Source: Pomphorhynchus laevis (taxonomy: Eukaryota > Acanthocephala > Palaeacanthocephala > Echinorhynchida > Pomphorhynchidae). From it: a stretch of DNA of 64,000 nucleotides. Of this stretch, positions 44,586-54,545 are shown one piece after another (the stretch's first letter is position 1; every line of letters begins with the position of its first letter). Where the stretch lies: contig WNNJ02003839.1 of NCBI GenBank assembly GCA_012934845.2, positions 248,001 through 312,000 of the forward strand. The letters are read 5' to 3'. The translations under genes were made by a program, and so were the position numbers. Below the pieces are notes generated by a model. It did no database searches. It was not told where the DNA came from and worked only from the letters and a program-made list of their open reading frames with translations.

Positions 44586-45814
44586 ATGTGTAGTGTACAA
44601 GTAACGTCGGAGCTTTCAAACGATAGCAACAATTTTCCCTGTTTTTATTTAAAAATCAACGATAATCCTACGAAAAAAGATCAATTAAAGGTAAATCTAA
44701 TTACGGATTCAAGTAACAAGGTTAGTAATCTTTATATGGTCTTAGGTGATGGGGAGGTGCTTCCCCCATTCCTAAATTTAAGAATTTGGTGATAATTAAA
44801 GCTGAGAAACCGATTGAAAAACACGATCTCTACAATAAATTTTTGAGATCCTTCACCAAACAGTTCCAGAACAGGGTTTTATTTAACTCTGTTAGGTTAC
44901 ACCATGCGGAGGTGAAGATCCCTTTGGTCTCCAATGACCTCGCCGCAAACTACATGGAGTACTTCTCTGCCAATTTGGCTGAATATGATGAAATCTCATC
45001 CAAGCCTATCCTGGCCTCGCTAAAAGTTTCAAATCTTCCCTGTATAATGGAAGAAGATATACGTTATTTTATGGCTAAATTCAAGGTCATCAATCTGAGG
45101 TCAATACAGGGTAGGGACGGGAATCCTATCCCCGTTGGCTTTTGCAATGCTCCCGTAAATATTGCTGAGTACTTGTCTAATTCTGTGTCGAATCCCTTTA
45201 TGGATTTCAATATAAAATTCACGATCACAGAGAGGGATGATCTGACCTATCTCCACTGCAACCGGTGTCACAAATGGGGACACTGAGCCTCCAGCTGCAG
45301 TGGGACCCCTTCGTGTTGGGTATGCAGCTCCACTAGCTGTCCTTTTCTAACAGCTACCGATCGCTGCGAGCCCCCCCCCATCCTGCTCGAATTGCGGGGG
45401 GTGCCATCCTGCTTGGAGCAGGAAATGCTTTCAATTTAAAGAATATAGAAAGTTATTTTTGTTGAAACCGCCCAATCCGGCCAAGTCCTTCGCGGTCGCG
45501 GCAGCTCAAAGTATGGATGACGCTGACATTCTACGGATTTTCGATATAAAGACTACGAATGCTGTTCGGCAGATGGAGGAGTTAGTACGATCTGTCCTAA
45601 CTGCTATCGGAACTAATCCTGTGCTTCCTGTTTCCTCGGTTCCAGATTCGAAAAAGAGGGGGCTGCAGCACATGCCGTCCCCCCGATCAAGATTGAGAAG
45701 CTAATTTAATAGATGACTAATAGGGGAAATGAAGATACTGCCTGGGGGCAAGTACCGACACCTGGTGGGACTAGTGGCGGGAAGGGCAACCTTCATGCAC
45801 CTAGCTCTGTCTAG
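44586..45814 (+). pseudogene. LINE-A ORF1 (gag-like), frameshifted
   Basis: The N-terminal frame (MCSVQVTSELSNDSNNF) shifts near 44790 into 44786-45286 (HDLYNKFLRSFTKQFQNRVLF, conserved gag core). It stops where CHKWGHW has become CHKWGH-stop (TGG to TGA at about 45284). The remainder, with a C-run that shifts the frame at about 45370, continues to the LPAPSSV-like end. It cannot make a full gag. Confidence 0.8.
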
Positions 45815-45884
45815 GTAGGCAATCACCCATCCAACTAATCAATCACAATGCAGTGTACTCGTGAGCCTTTTTCACTGAATATCC

Positions 45885-46113
45885 TGATGACCTCTAATTC
45901 TTATTCTGATACAACGTCTGTTATTTATTAGTCAATTCATAAAATTGACGTTTATTTTAAATTTCAATTTTTTATTTTAACTTGATTTAAATTATAAAAA
46001 ATCTAAAAACAATTATTTATTTTATTATTTAATTTATTAAATTTTGATTTAGCATTATTATGTTTCGTTTATTTTATCATTATATTAAATACGTAGACTC
46101 AGTTAGCTGATTG
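45885..46113 (+). mobile_element. PLE-N 3'-end insertion with 4-bp target duplication
   Basis: The uninterrupted LINE-A sequence reads GAATATCCTTCAGTGG (27465 region). Here it is GAATATCC, then 229 bp starting TGATGACCTC and ending TTAGCTGATTG, then ATCCTTCAGTGG. ATCC (45881-45884 and 46114-46117) is the target-site duplication. This fixes the 3' boundary of PLE-N and shows it inserted after the LINE. Confidence 0.9.
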
Positions 46114-46318
46114 ATCCTTCAGTGGAATTCGAGAGGTGCTTCTACCCTCAGACTTTTATCTGGTAGAGATGCAGATGTTATAGTCCTTCAGGAGACGCGG
46201 TCAATCCGTCTTCCCCAGTACATTACTCGATTATCCCAAAGCATATCAATTCCCACTATACTCCGTACATAACCTCACCTCACTACTCTTCTTCTCAAGG
46301 ACTCTTGACCTTAGTCGA

Positions 46319-47284
46319 GTGCTCTTTAAGGTCCTCCCCCTATTTAACTACTCGGGTCCAGCCATGTCTTGTTTTGTAGTTTCACTCTGTAAGAACGGTA
46401 AACGCCTCAGTCTAGCCAATGACTGCATACGTAATGAGGAGATTCACAAGAACCGTGACATCCACGCCCTCGTGTCGATTTACGAAAAAGCGCTTGCGCG
46501 TAAAATCCGCGACCATCTGAGTAGGCGTAATTTGATCCCTGCAGGTTTTCATGGGTTCGTCAAAGGTCGCTCCGTCTATTCAGCAGTAGGTGAAGTGGAA
46601 CAGTTTTGTCGGGACAATATTCATCCTTTAGTTGTGGCTGTTTTCCTTGACTTTTCTGCTGCATTTGACCGCATCTCCATTAACTTTGTGATCTATTCTC
46701 TCAGGTCCCTCGGTTTGCCTGCGAGAATTGTGAACAGGGTGGAGATTCTGCTGTACACCATGCGATTTTACTATGAAGACGACCCTGATACGCGTCAGTT
46801 CTACCCGATTACGGGTGTACCTCAAGGATCCCCACTTTCTCCTATCTTATATCTTGCTGCCTCTATTAACCTATTCAAAATATTTAAACGCGAACAACGT
46901 CTTGTGGTGTACGCTGATGACACCACAGCCCTGTTCACTGGACACAGGTGTAAAGACGTAGTCTCTGACATCAGCCATTTCTTTTTAAGATTAAAAGACC
47001 AGTTACCCAAATCCAGTCTTGTTTTAAACTCCGCCAAATCGCAGGCGATTGTATTTCATGGCACCTCTGCGCTTAAGAAAAAACTTAAAAGATTATCACT
47101 CTCTGCGCTCTTCTCCATATTTGCCTCTGAACCACTTCCCACCTTCACAAGTCGAGTAAAATACCTGGGGTTCACCGTTACGGTGAACTGGTCGGCGAAA
47201 GCAGACCTGTTCACCCGAAGAATCCAATCGGCGCGGAATAGTCCGCGCCGATTGGATTCTTCGGGGGTGAAAACCGCCGGGTAG
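46319..47284 (+). pseudogene. LINE-A ORF2 endonuclease-RT deletion fusion
   Basis: A 321-codon open frame joins a short endonuclease piece (SLCKNGKRLSLAN...EIHKNRD) to the RT (HALVSIYEKALARK, FLDFSAAFDR, GVPQGSPLSPILY, VYADDTTALF). The endonuclease DFN and SHD motifs and the linker are missing. The end (LFTRRIQSARNSP) is read from the palindrome and is not RT. The RT core is intact, which is notable in an otherwise dead copy. Confidence 0.8.
47211..47269. repeat. Near-perfect palindrome at the RT/3' UTR junction
   Basis: Left arm TCACCCGAAGAATCCAATCG continuing GCGCGGA, right arm TCCGCGCCGATTGGATTCTT continuing CGGGGGTGA, loop 4 nt, with two extra G in the right arm. The right arm is normal LINE-A 3' UTR (compare 29785-29810). 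The left arm is an inverted copy of it replacing the RT C-terminus. Confidence 0.85.
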
Positions 47285-48265
47285 TTCAGTCGGAAGGCAG
47301 CGTTTGGGATCGGTTGAGGGCTTAGATCTCCCTAGATTTGATGCCGTGAATATGGTAGAAGACTTACACATGCTGTCTTGTTCATTTCTTTTGTTTGTCT
47401 TGTAACTGACCCGACATTTATTTATTCTTACACCATGTAATATTTGTTATTAAGAAAATCTTTACTAATGTGAAGTATTTTTTATATAAAATTTGTCAAA
47501 TTTTCGATAACTTACTGCTATCATTAGCAAGACAAAATGTTAAAATTTTTTTGTAAAATACTAAATCGTAAATAACTAATTATAAAATATTGCAAATATT
47601 AATAAAAACTAATATGCTGTTTGCTTATAGATTGGATTTAAGTAGCGTGCAGAATAAAAATAGTCGTCAAAATTCCAATTGTAACATTGACTACACAATC
47701 AAATTAACTTGAAATTAGGATTAAATTTGCAAAGGTTCTTTCATCTAATTTAATTGTTAATAAAGCCGACGAGTCGAATTATCGGCAGCCAACATTAAAA
47801 AATATAAAAATAGTCATTAAATTTTCAATTGTAACAATGACTTCACAATTAAATTAACTTGAAATTAGGAAGCAAACTATAAATGACTAGTTAAATAATA
47901 GTAATCATTAGGAAACACATGTAAGTTTTCAAATTGAAGATTGCGCCTTTCCCTACCATGGTTGATTTAATATCCTACATTTTACATTTTGGCCTTTCTA
48001 ATGCTGGTTGACGATCATTCGACTCGTCTGCATTTTTTCATTTAGTTGTAGCGAATTGCTGTTGGATTATAGAATTGAAGCAAAGTGTGGTGCCATCAAA
48101 AATGTCAATTGTAACAATAACTGCACAATTACATCAACTTAAAATTAGAAAACAAACTATAGATGACTAGTTTGATAATAAATTGCAAATATAGGTAGGT
48201 TTACAAATTGAAGGTAAAACCTTCACCTACCAACACTGATTTAATTTGAATCAGTGTTGGTTCAA

Positions 48266-48900
48266 ATTAAACATAGCAGCGGGGCCAAATACGTGCTAAG
48301 GACGTATTTTCTCTGATGAAATTTGATATTCTAGTATCTTATTCTGATACCAAGTAGATATTTTATCCAAAAAAATGTTTGCTTCAGAGTTTAAGAGCTT
48401 ACTTTATACTACTTGTAAATTAAAAATAATGCTTAATAATAAATAATTAGTTTAATAATAATTAAATAAATATAAATAATTATAAATAATAAATATGAGC
48501 TTTATACGATTTTATCATGTTTCAACCCCTATTCCTCTAATATTTTATATTAGAGGAATTATATTTTTATTATATTCTATTTATTATTATTTACTTATTC
48601 TGTTGATTTATATATTGTAAATTTGATATTTTATTATTTTTTGTTAATGTATAATTCCGGGAAATTAAAATTACCGGGAAAACACAAACAAAGTCTACAG
48701 GTCAATAATAACTTGTCAGTAAAACAAATCAGATTAGATAACTGACTCTACGTATTTTATACGATATATAAATAAAAATAAAGATAAATAATTAAATAAG
48801 ATTTTATACAATGAATATCTAAAAAAATTTATTCTGTCAATATCAAGTTAACATTTAAAATTGAAATTTAAAATAAAGGTCATTTTCCTGAATTGACTAA
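48266..48900 (-). mobile_element. PLE-N 3' region fragments inside the HH-sat array
   Basis: Inverted structured block pieces (AACATAGCAGCGGGGCCAAA, TACGTGCTAAGGACGTA) lie near 48270-48330. The inverted 3' end motif (AACTGACTCTACGTATTTTA) lies near 48735-48760 and AT-rich UTR to about 48880. The sequence 48650-48720 past the motif matches 39840-39890 inverted (CCGGGAAAACACAAACAAAG), so this flank belongs to a subfamily or a shared target repeat. Confidence 0.6.
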
Positions 48901-49642
48901 ATAAAGAATTGATGTAATGTTTTACTAGTTTTATAGGCCGATTATTCTGTATCGATGTCCACCAATACTGGTATGCAGTGTACTGCTGTTGGCTTATAGA
49001 TATGATAAAAGCAGTGTGTAGTGCCATCAAAAATGTCAATTGTAACAATAACTGCACAATTAAATTAACTTAAAATTGGGAAACGAACTATAGATGACTA
49101 GTTTGATAATAAATTGCAAATATAGGTAGGTTTTCAAATTGAAGGTAAAACCTTTACCTACCAACACTGATTTAATTTGAAATAAGAAATGATTTTAATT
49201 AAATTTGTAAAATGTAAGACGAAAATTTCTTTTATTAAAACTAAATTTCAATAAAGCAGACGAGTCGAGTGATCGTTAGTCAACATTAAAAGGACCGAAA
49301 CGTGACATGTAGGATTAAAGTAGCGTACAGGATAAAATTAGTCATCAAAAATTTCAATTGTAACAATGACTGCACAATTATATTTACTTAAAATTAGAAA
49401 ACAAACTATAGATTACTAGTTTGATAATAAAAATCATTAGAAGAAAAAGTTGGTTTTTAAATTGAAGGTTGCACCTTCCCCTATTAACGCTCATTTAATT
49501 TGAAATTATAAATGATTTTAATTAAATTTTCAAAATGCAATAATAAAGTCTATAATTAAATCTAAATGTCAATAAAGCAGACGAGTCCAGTGATGGTCGA
49601 TTAACATTAAAAAGACCGAAGCATGAAACGTTGGTATTAAAT

Positions 49643-49688
49643 TAGTGGCTGATGAGGTCTACCAATACTGAAATGTAGCGTACTGCTG
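49643..49688 (+). ncRNA. Compact hammerhead ribozyme candidate (HH-sat copy 1)
   Basis: Stem I TAGTGG (49643-49648), CTGATGA (49649-49655), stem II GGT/ACT with 8-nt loop (49656-49669), GAAA (49670-49673), minimal stem III of T15.2-G16.2 with loop GTAGC, then GTA with the cut after 49682, and stem I 3' strand CTGCTG (49683-49688). All three helices form with G-U wobbles, and GUA is an allowed triplet. Very short stem III type I hammerheads are known from retrozymes and Penelope-like elements. Differences in the 58842 copy preserve pairing. Confidence 0.6.
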
Positions 49689-49968
49689 TTGGAAATAAGA
49701 AATGAGAAATTTGAAATAAGAAATGATTTTAATTAAATTTGTAAAATGTAAGACGAAAATTTCTTTTATTAAATCTAATCGATAAAAAATAATACTTTTT
49801 GTATTTATTCAATGCTGCTCCAAAATTAAAAGATAAAATGTTAGATCGCTATTTGTAGTATTGATACCTTTAATCTATTTTTGACAAATAAAATTCTGTA
49901 CCTAAAGATAATTGCGATAATAAAAATTGAAAAAATAAAAATTCTCGTAAGTATCCAGTAATTATAAT

Positions 49969-50721
49969 TTATTCAATCTGTTTATTTCGCATGTCAAATA
50001 TAATAATAGACAATATTATTCGCAGAAATTTTATCCACACTTTCTCGAGCTGTGAAGACCAGTACTCCCAATCGAAACGTTGAACTACATCGAGAAAATT
50101 GCCCAGCATTAGATCCATATGTAATTCCTCTACTCCAAATGCAGAATGTTTGCTTGATAGAATTTCTAGTTTTTCAAATACGTGTTTTACATCGTTAACA
50201 TGTTCAATTAATTCGGACAGAATCCAAAGTAAACGCTCAGAATGTGTATTGAATAAGGATTCTATTCTTTCATCGCTATAATTTCGTTTTTCTTTTACAT
50301 TTTGTTTAAAGGCTTTGTCGTATTTAAATGCTCGCTCAAACAAGTCACGTCCACTATTCTGAACAATGAGTTTTACCCTGTTGGAAGAATTATTTAACTC
50401 TTCCTGCTCGCATCCAGAGAAATACCACATTATTGGTTTACCAAATTCACTCCTCTTACAAATATCAGAGGTTAATTCTCGTGTTTCTGATAATAGATGT
50501 CTCTTGATAATGATGTTATTACCGTAAGGGTATGGTATTGAATCTTGAGACTTCAATTGTTTCTTTAAATTGTGGGATTCTGGTTTCTTCCATTTAACAC
50601 ACGAAATTAATTTAGAAACTGTATTTGTAAGTGCTTCCATAATTTTACAAATACATAATTTTAATTTCTTTAAGGCTGTAAAATCACAATCTGATTTTAC
50701 TTTGGTTATTTTATCTTTCAT
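49969..50721 (-). CDS. Globin-like protein, 250 aa, single exon
   Basis: Paralogue of the genes at 21327 and 53585. The globin core reads LFERAFKYDKAF with Phe138, FNTHSERL with His160, and SSKHSAFGVEELHMDLML with His192, giving the same 22 and 32 spacings as the others. The C-terminal helix is LEKVWIKFLRIILSIIIF. The N-terminal 95 residues are longer than in the paralogues and Cys/Lys-rich (LKLCICKIMEAL). A later Met (about residue 28) is an alternative start. The Met-Gly start of the paralogues is missing. Divergence between paralogues with the frame kept suggests selection. Role (oxygen or redox sensing) is inference from the family. Confidence 0.68.
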   Translation of the reverse strand: MKDKITKVKSDCDFTALKKLKLCICKIMEALTNTVSKLISCVKWKKPESHNLKKQLKSQDSIPYPYGNNIIIKRHLLSETRELTSDICKRSEFGKPIMWYFSGCEQEELNNSSNRVKLIVQNSGRDLFERAFKYDKAFKQNVKEKRNYSDERIESLFNTHSERLLWILSELIEHVNDVKHVFEKLEILSSKHSAFGVEELHMDLMLGNFLDVVQRFDWEYWSSQLEKVWIKFLRIILSIIIFDMRNKQIE

Positions 50722-51580
50722 TTCAAAGATAATCGCACATCAAAGTGTATTTTACGTGCATTTTGAATGCAAAACACTTATTTTACAAACTGACAAACGT
50801 CGTTTAAATCTTTGCCAAAGTTGGGCAGTTAGTTACTTTAATGCTTAAGCAGAGAATCAATAATTTGATTTAAATTTACTTGGAAAATTAGATTATTTAG
50901 ATTTAAATGTCTAAATTCGTTCATGTCAAAAATCGTTTAAATTGTAGTTTTTAAACTACAATTCAAAAGCAATGACGTATAATTAGCAATGCAGTATATT
51001 TTCAAAATTGTGTTGTTAAAGCGTTGATGCTTAAATGTCACTTTAATGTCTAGAGATTTGTTTGCAAATTTGAAAAACGTTAAGCAGAAGATATTCATAT
51101 AAATAAATTGGTTTACTTGATTTTACATGCGTTATATGGATTTACATAAAATAAAACAATTGAAATCTATTATTTTATTAATTACTTTGCAAGCCAAAAC
51201 TAACAAAATTAATATCGCATCGTCGTAATTCCATCAACCTTTATCGAATTAATTTAGGGAAATAATTAAGTATCTAAATTGCAGTTAAATCTGCTACTTA
51301 ACGACTATTAAGTTCAACTAAAACTAAACATACATTTTCAAAATCAATATAAGTATAAGTTAGTATAATTTACAAAGATTTGATCACTTTCTTTGCATAT
51401 GTTAATTATTTAGTTGAAAGTATATCATGTTGTTATCTGATACTCTATTTTATTAGAATGGGTAATTATGTGTTTTATCGGCGTAAATTCGTGTTTTGGG
51501 ACTGCAAGCAGGAAATGTATCCATGATCAAAACCTTTTTTAATATTCGTAAAGCTAACGAATATTGATCACTCGATTGAT

Positions 51581-51853
51581 CGCGCCACATATCATTAAAA
51601 ATCTGTTTTTTAAATGCTAATTTTAAATTTTATTTAAGAATTGAAAATAAGACTTTTGAGCATAAAACATTGAAGGCACAAGTTTTTCCCATTCGATTTT
51701 TTTAATTCAAAGCATTTTCGATTCGAAGCATTTTAAATATGAAACAATTTAAATTTAATTTAAATTCGATTTTTTAATTCGATGCATTTTTATTCGAAGT
51801 AGTTTCAATTAGAAGCATTCTAAACAAAGATAAATTATTACTAAGATAGTAAT
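51581..51853 (+). repeat. Direct repeat between globin-like genes, copy 1
   Basis: CGCGCCACATATCATTAAAA ... ATTACTAAGATAGTAAT, matching 52473-52705, with about 40 bp of extra sequence in the middle. Confidence 0.85.
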
Positions 51854-52472
51854 CTTAGTAATAAAAACTCTCACCCCATTATAAAATATTATTAATTATC
51901 CACTCACCCCATTATATTTTCTTTATCAATACCCATTTAAAAACGTATTACTTTGAACAAATTTGATTTAAAAACTTTATCTTATAAATAATTATAAAAT
52001 ATATAATATAAATAAAAATATAGGTGTAATTTATATAATTTATATAAATTAAATTAATTATATATAGATATATAGATATATGAACTCCCTCTTGTGTTTA
52101 TGCATTCTGATAGTAAATGTTTAAACATATGCAAAGTGTATTTTTAAGAATTTTCGTTAATTTTAACGTTGATAAAAATTATTTGTTAAACTTTTCTTAA
52201 GATAAACAGGCCCATTTTGTGAATTATTATATTTGGATAAAACCCATTGAATTATTCAGAATAAAAACTAAAATATGTTGAAAACTAATTATAATTTCAA
52301 ACTAGACATAAAATATATTCTAAATCGAGTTTGATCTAACTTATACCATTCGAAATTGTTGTCTGGACATTATATGAATTAAAAAGTCGATGCTAAATGT
52401 TTGTTTGTTAACAATAAAACATTTAAAACAGTTGTTAGTATAAATTAAAATTGAATTAAATATTAAACACAA

Positions 52473-52705
52473 CGCGCCACATATCATTAAAAATCTGTTT
52501 TTAAAATGCTAATTTTAAATTTTATTTAAGAATTGAAAATAAGACTTTTGAGCATAAAAAATATATTTAAATATATTTAAATATTTAAATATGAAACAAT
52601 TTAAATTTAATTAAAATTCGATTTTTTAATTCGATGCATTTTTATTCGAAGTAGTTTCAATTAGAAGCATTCTAAACAAAGATAAATTATTACTAAGATA
52701 GTAAT
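52473..52705 (+). repeat. Direct repeat between globin-like genes, copy 2
   Basis: Near-identical partner of 51581-51853, about 890 bp downstream. It shares ATTTAAGAATTGAAAATAAG and TTCGAAGTAGTTTCAATTAG. The whole interval 50722-52937 otherwise shows no gene. Confidence 0.85.
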
Positions 52706-52937
52706 GACCAATGATGTCGACATGCGAATGAAATTATGATTTGTTTATGTTAAAGTTTAAGTTAGTTTGTGAAGCAACAAATAATTGTTTAAGAAAATTA
52801 ACACAAAGTAACTTTATAGTTTCTATTTTTAGTTCTTGTTCAATCAACGCACAATAAAATCTTACACTAAATTAATGCATTTTATTTAAACACAAACAAG
52901 CTTTACACATTCCTCTGTTATGAAAGCAGTGTTCGTT

Positions 52938-53585
52938 TTATTTAGACAATTTATTTCGCATAAAAACTATAATTATAGCCAACACTATTTCCAAGAATTT
53001 TATCCAAACGTGCTCCAAAGAAGAGCACCAGCATTCCCAGTCAAAACGTTGAACCACTTCTAGAAAATTACACAACATTAGATCCATATGTGATTCATTG
53101 ACACTAAAATTGCAATGATTGACCGCTATAGCTTTAAGCTGTTCGAATACGTAGTCTACGTTATTCAGGTTGTCAATTGTTTGAGAGACTTGACATAGTA
53201 CGCGATCAGCATGTGTATTAAATAGACTATCTACCCGTTCTTTAGTGAAATTTTGGAATGCTTGAACTTGGCACTTAAACGCTTGGTCATAATTAAACAC
53301 TCGCTTAAATAATGCATTTCCACTTTCGTGTGCTATAAATCTCACACGATTAATAGAATTCTTAAGCTGGCTTAACTCTTCTTCCGAGAATTCCCATGTT
53401 ATTGGTTTGTCTTTGTCAATATTATTAGAAATAATCTCAGCCAATTCTCGTGATTTAGTCAGCAAATAACCTTGCGCGGTATAGCTTTCTCGATATGAAG
53501 GATTATCGAAATCCGAAGTAACTAACTTGTTTTTAGTGTGTTGCTGTTCAGGACTTGTGGGTGATTTTGATATCAGCGATCCCAT
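52938..53585 (-). CDS. Globin-like protein, 215 aa, single exon, N-myristoylation consensus
   Basis: Shortest of the three paralogues. MGSLISKSP fits the N-myristoylation rule (Gly2, Ser6). The core has LFKRVFNYDQAF with Phe103, FNTHADRV with His125, AVNHCNF with His157, and the C-terminal LEHVWIKFLEIVLAIIIVF. The 22 and 32 residue spacings are identical to those in the other two. The conserved Cys-containing LCNFLEVVQRFDWECW segment is also shared. It shares strand with the 49969 gene 2.2 kb away, suggesting tandem duplication. The single exon is atypical for globins; retrocopy or intron loss are both possible. Confidence 0.7.
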   Translation of the reverse strand: MGSLISKSPTSPEQQHTKNKLVTSDFDNPSYRESYTAQGYLLTKSRELAEIISNNIDKDKPITWEFSEEELSQLKNSINRVRFIAHESGNALFKRVFNYDQAFKCQVQAFQNFTKERVDSLFNTHADRVLCQVSQTIDNLNNVDYVFEQLKAIAVNHCNFSVNESHMDLMLCNFLEVVQRFDWECWCSSLEHVWIKFLEIVLAIIIVFMRNKLSK

Positions 53586-53739
53586 CAGTCAGAAAACGCT
53601 TGATTGAAAATTACCAAGTTTTTTTAGTTCGCAAAGATGGCTCGATTTAGCTATAAATAATGCAAGAAAAATGACGAACTTGCGTATAATTCAATGTGTC
53701 TTATTGCTATAAAAACGGAAATATCAAATTCTTATATCC

Positions 53740-54090
53740 TTCAATAATTTCATTAGATCTAATGATATTATTAAAATTATATTTCGTTAAATATAATGAA
53801 ATGTAATAAACTTATAATGATATTCATATAAAATCATGTAAAAAATAAAATTATTAAATAATTGTTTATTTTAAATAAATTAAAGAATAAATTTTTTTTT
53901 AATTAAATGATTAATTAAAATTAATCATTTAATATAATGATTTGAGATATTAATTATATTATAAATTATATTAATTATATTAATATATTTAATATAATTT
54001 TAAATTAATTTAAAATTATATTATAATTTATATATTATAATTATATTATATTATATTATAAATTATATATTAATTAATAATATTAATTAT
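53740..54090. repeat. AT-only low-complexity DNA
   Basis: Long ATTATAATTATATTA-type sequence with no gene. Confidence 0.6.
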
Positions 54091-54347
54091 TTGAGATAAT
54101 GGGTTATTATTAGCAAATAGTTAAAAAATGATACTGTTGCTTGTTTCTACTGCAAAATCATCTTTGTGATCTAGTAAAATTGATTAAATAAATGAAAGAA
54201 TTCATCAAAGGATCATCAGCATCGATTCAATGTTTTCCTGATCACATCACTGCTAAATATAAGAAAGAATGATTTGAGTGCACCTTGTAAAAGGCGGTTT
54301 CAGAAATTTATTACATTGAAAATATCCTATAATGAGGAATTTTTAAC

Positions 54348-54424
54348 TGCACTGGATCGTTAGACTAGTCGATAAGGCATAAACCCACCGATCAAAAGAA
54401 CTAAAGTTCAAATCTGAAAGTGCA
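54348..54424 (+). ncRNA. tRNA-like sequence (degenerate; probable SINE promoter head)
   Basis: 77 nt. Acceptor pairing TGCACT/AGTGCA (54348-54353, 54419-54424), D-stem ATCG/CGAT (54356-54359, 54370-54373) with an A-box-like GTTAGACTAGTCGATAAGGC, and a B-box-like AGTTCAAATC (54405-54414). The anticodon and T stems pair poorly, so it is probably not a working tRNA, but both internal pol III promoter boxes are recognisable. Confidence 0.55.
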
Positions 54425-54452
54425 AATAGTGTTCTAAGGGAATTACAGCGTA

Positions 54453-54545
54453 CACAGCCTCTTCTGATGAGTGCGGGTGTACCATTGCACGACAGTAGCG
54501 GACGAAACAATATCAATATGTCAGTCTAAAATCGGGCATGCTGTG
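54453..54545 (+). ncRNA. Hammerhead-like motif in SINE-like repeat
   Basis: CTGATGA (54464-54470), GT...AC closing stem II with a long internal segment, GAAA (54504-54507), stem III CA/TG (54508-54509, 54519-54520), and GTC with predicted cut after 54522. Distal stem I is CACAGC/GCTGTG (54453-54458, 54540-54545), with a large internal loop. The second copy near 54850-54940 has CTAATGA, which breaks the core. Core bases are complete in the first copy; stem II geometry is unusual. Confidence 0.45.

Larger units (their letters stand above)
44586..47470 (+). mobile_element. LINE-A, plus-strand copy with nested PLE-N, internal deletion and snap-back
   Basis: ORF1 runs from 44586 to about 45814, the ORF2 start is at 45848, a PLE-N fragment is inserted at 45885-46113, and endonuclease codons resume at 46118. 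A deletion then joins the endonuclease (HKNRD, about 46455) to the start of the RT (VSIYEKALARK). The RT ends at a palindrome (47211-47269), and the 3' UTR ends near 47465 with AAGAAAATCTTTA. Confidence 0.85.
47630..49790 (+). repeat. Tandem array of about 300-bp hammerhead-containing repeat (HH-sat)
   Basis: Units recur with CAAAAATGTCAATTGTAACA (about 47690, 47830, 48105, 49030, 49345) and ACAAACTATAGATGACTAGT, then a block with GGTAGG...CCTACCAACACTG, GCAGACGAGTCGAGTGATCG and GACCGAAACGTGA. The hammerhead block GGCTGATGAGGTC...GCTG is complete only at 49643-49688. It is deleted at some unit junctions (about 47640 and 49325, where AAGTAGCG meets the next unit). Parts are inverted (47960-48035). 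PLE-N fragments interrupt at 48266-48900. No protein coding is seen. Confidence 0.7.

Noticed and set aside
54348-54424. A functional tRNA gene
   Set aside because: Acceptor and D stems are good, but the anticodon and T stems do not pair, so it is treated as a SINE head rather than a working tRNA.
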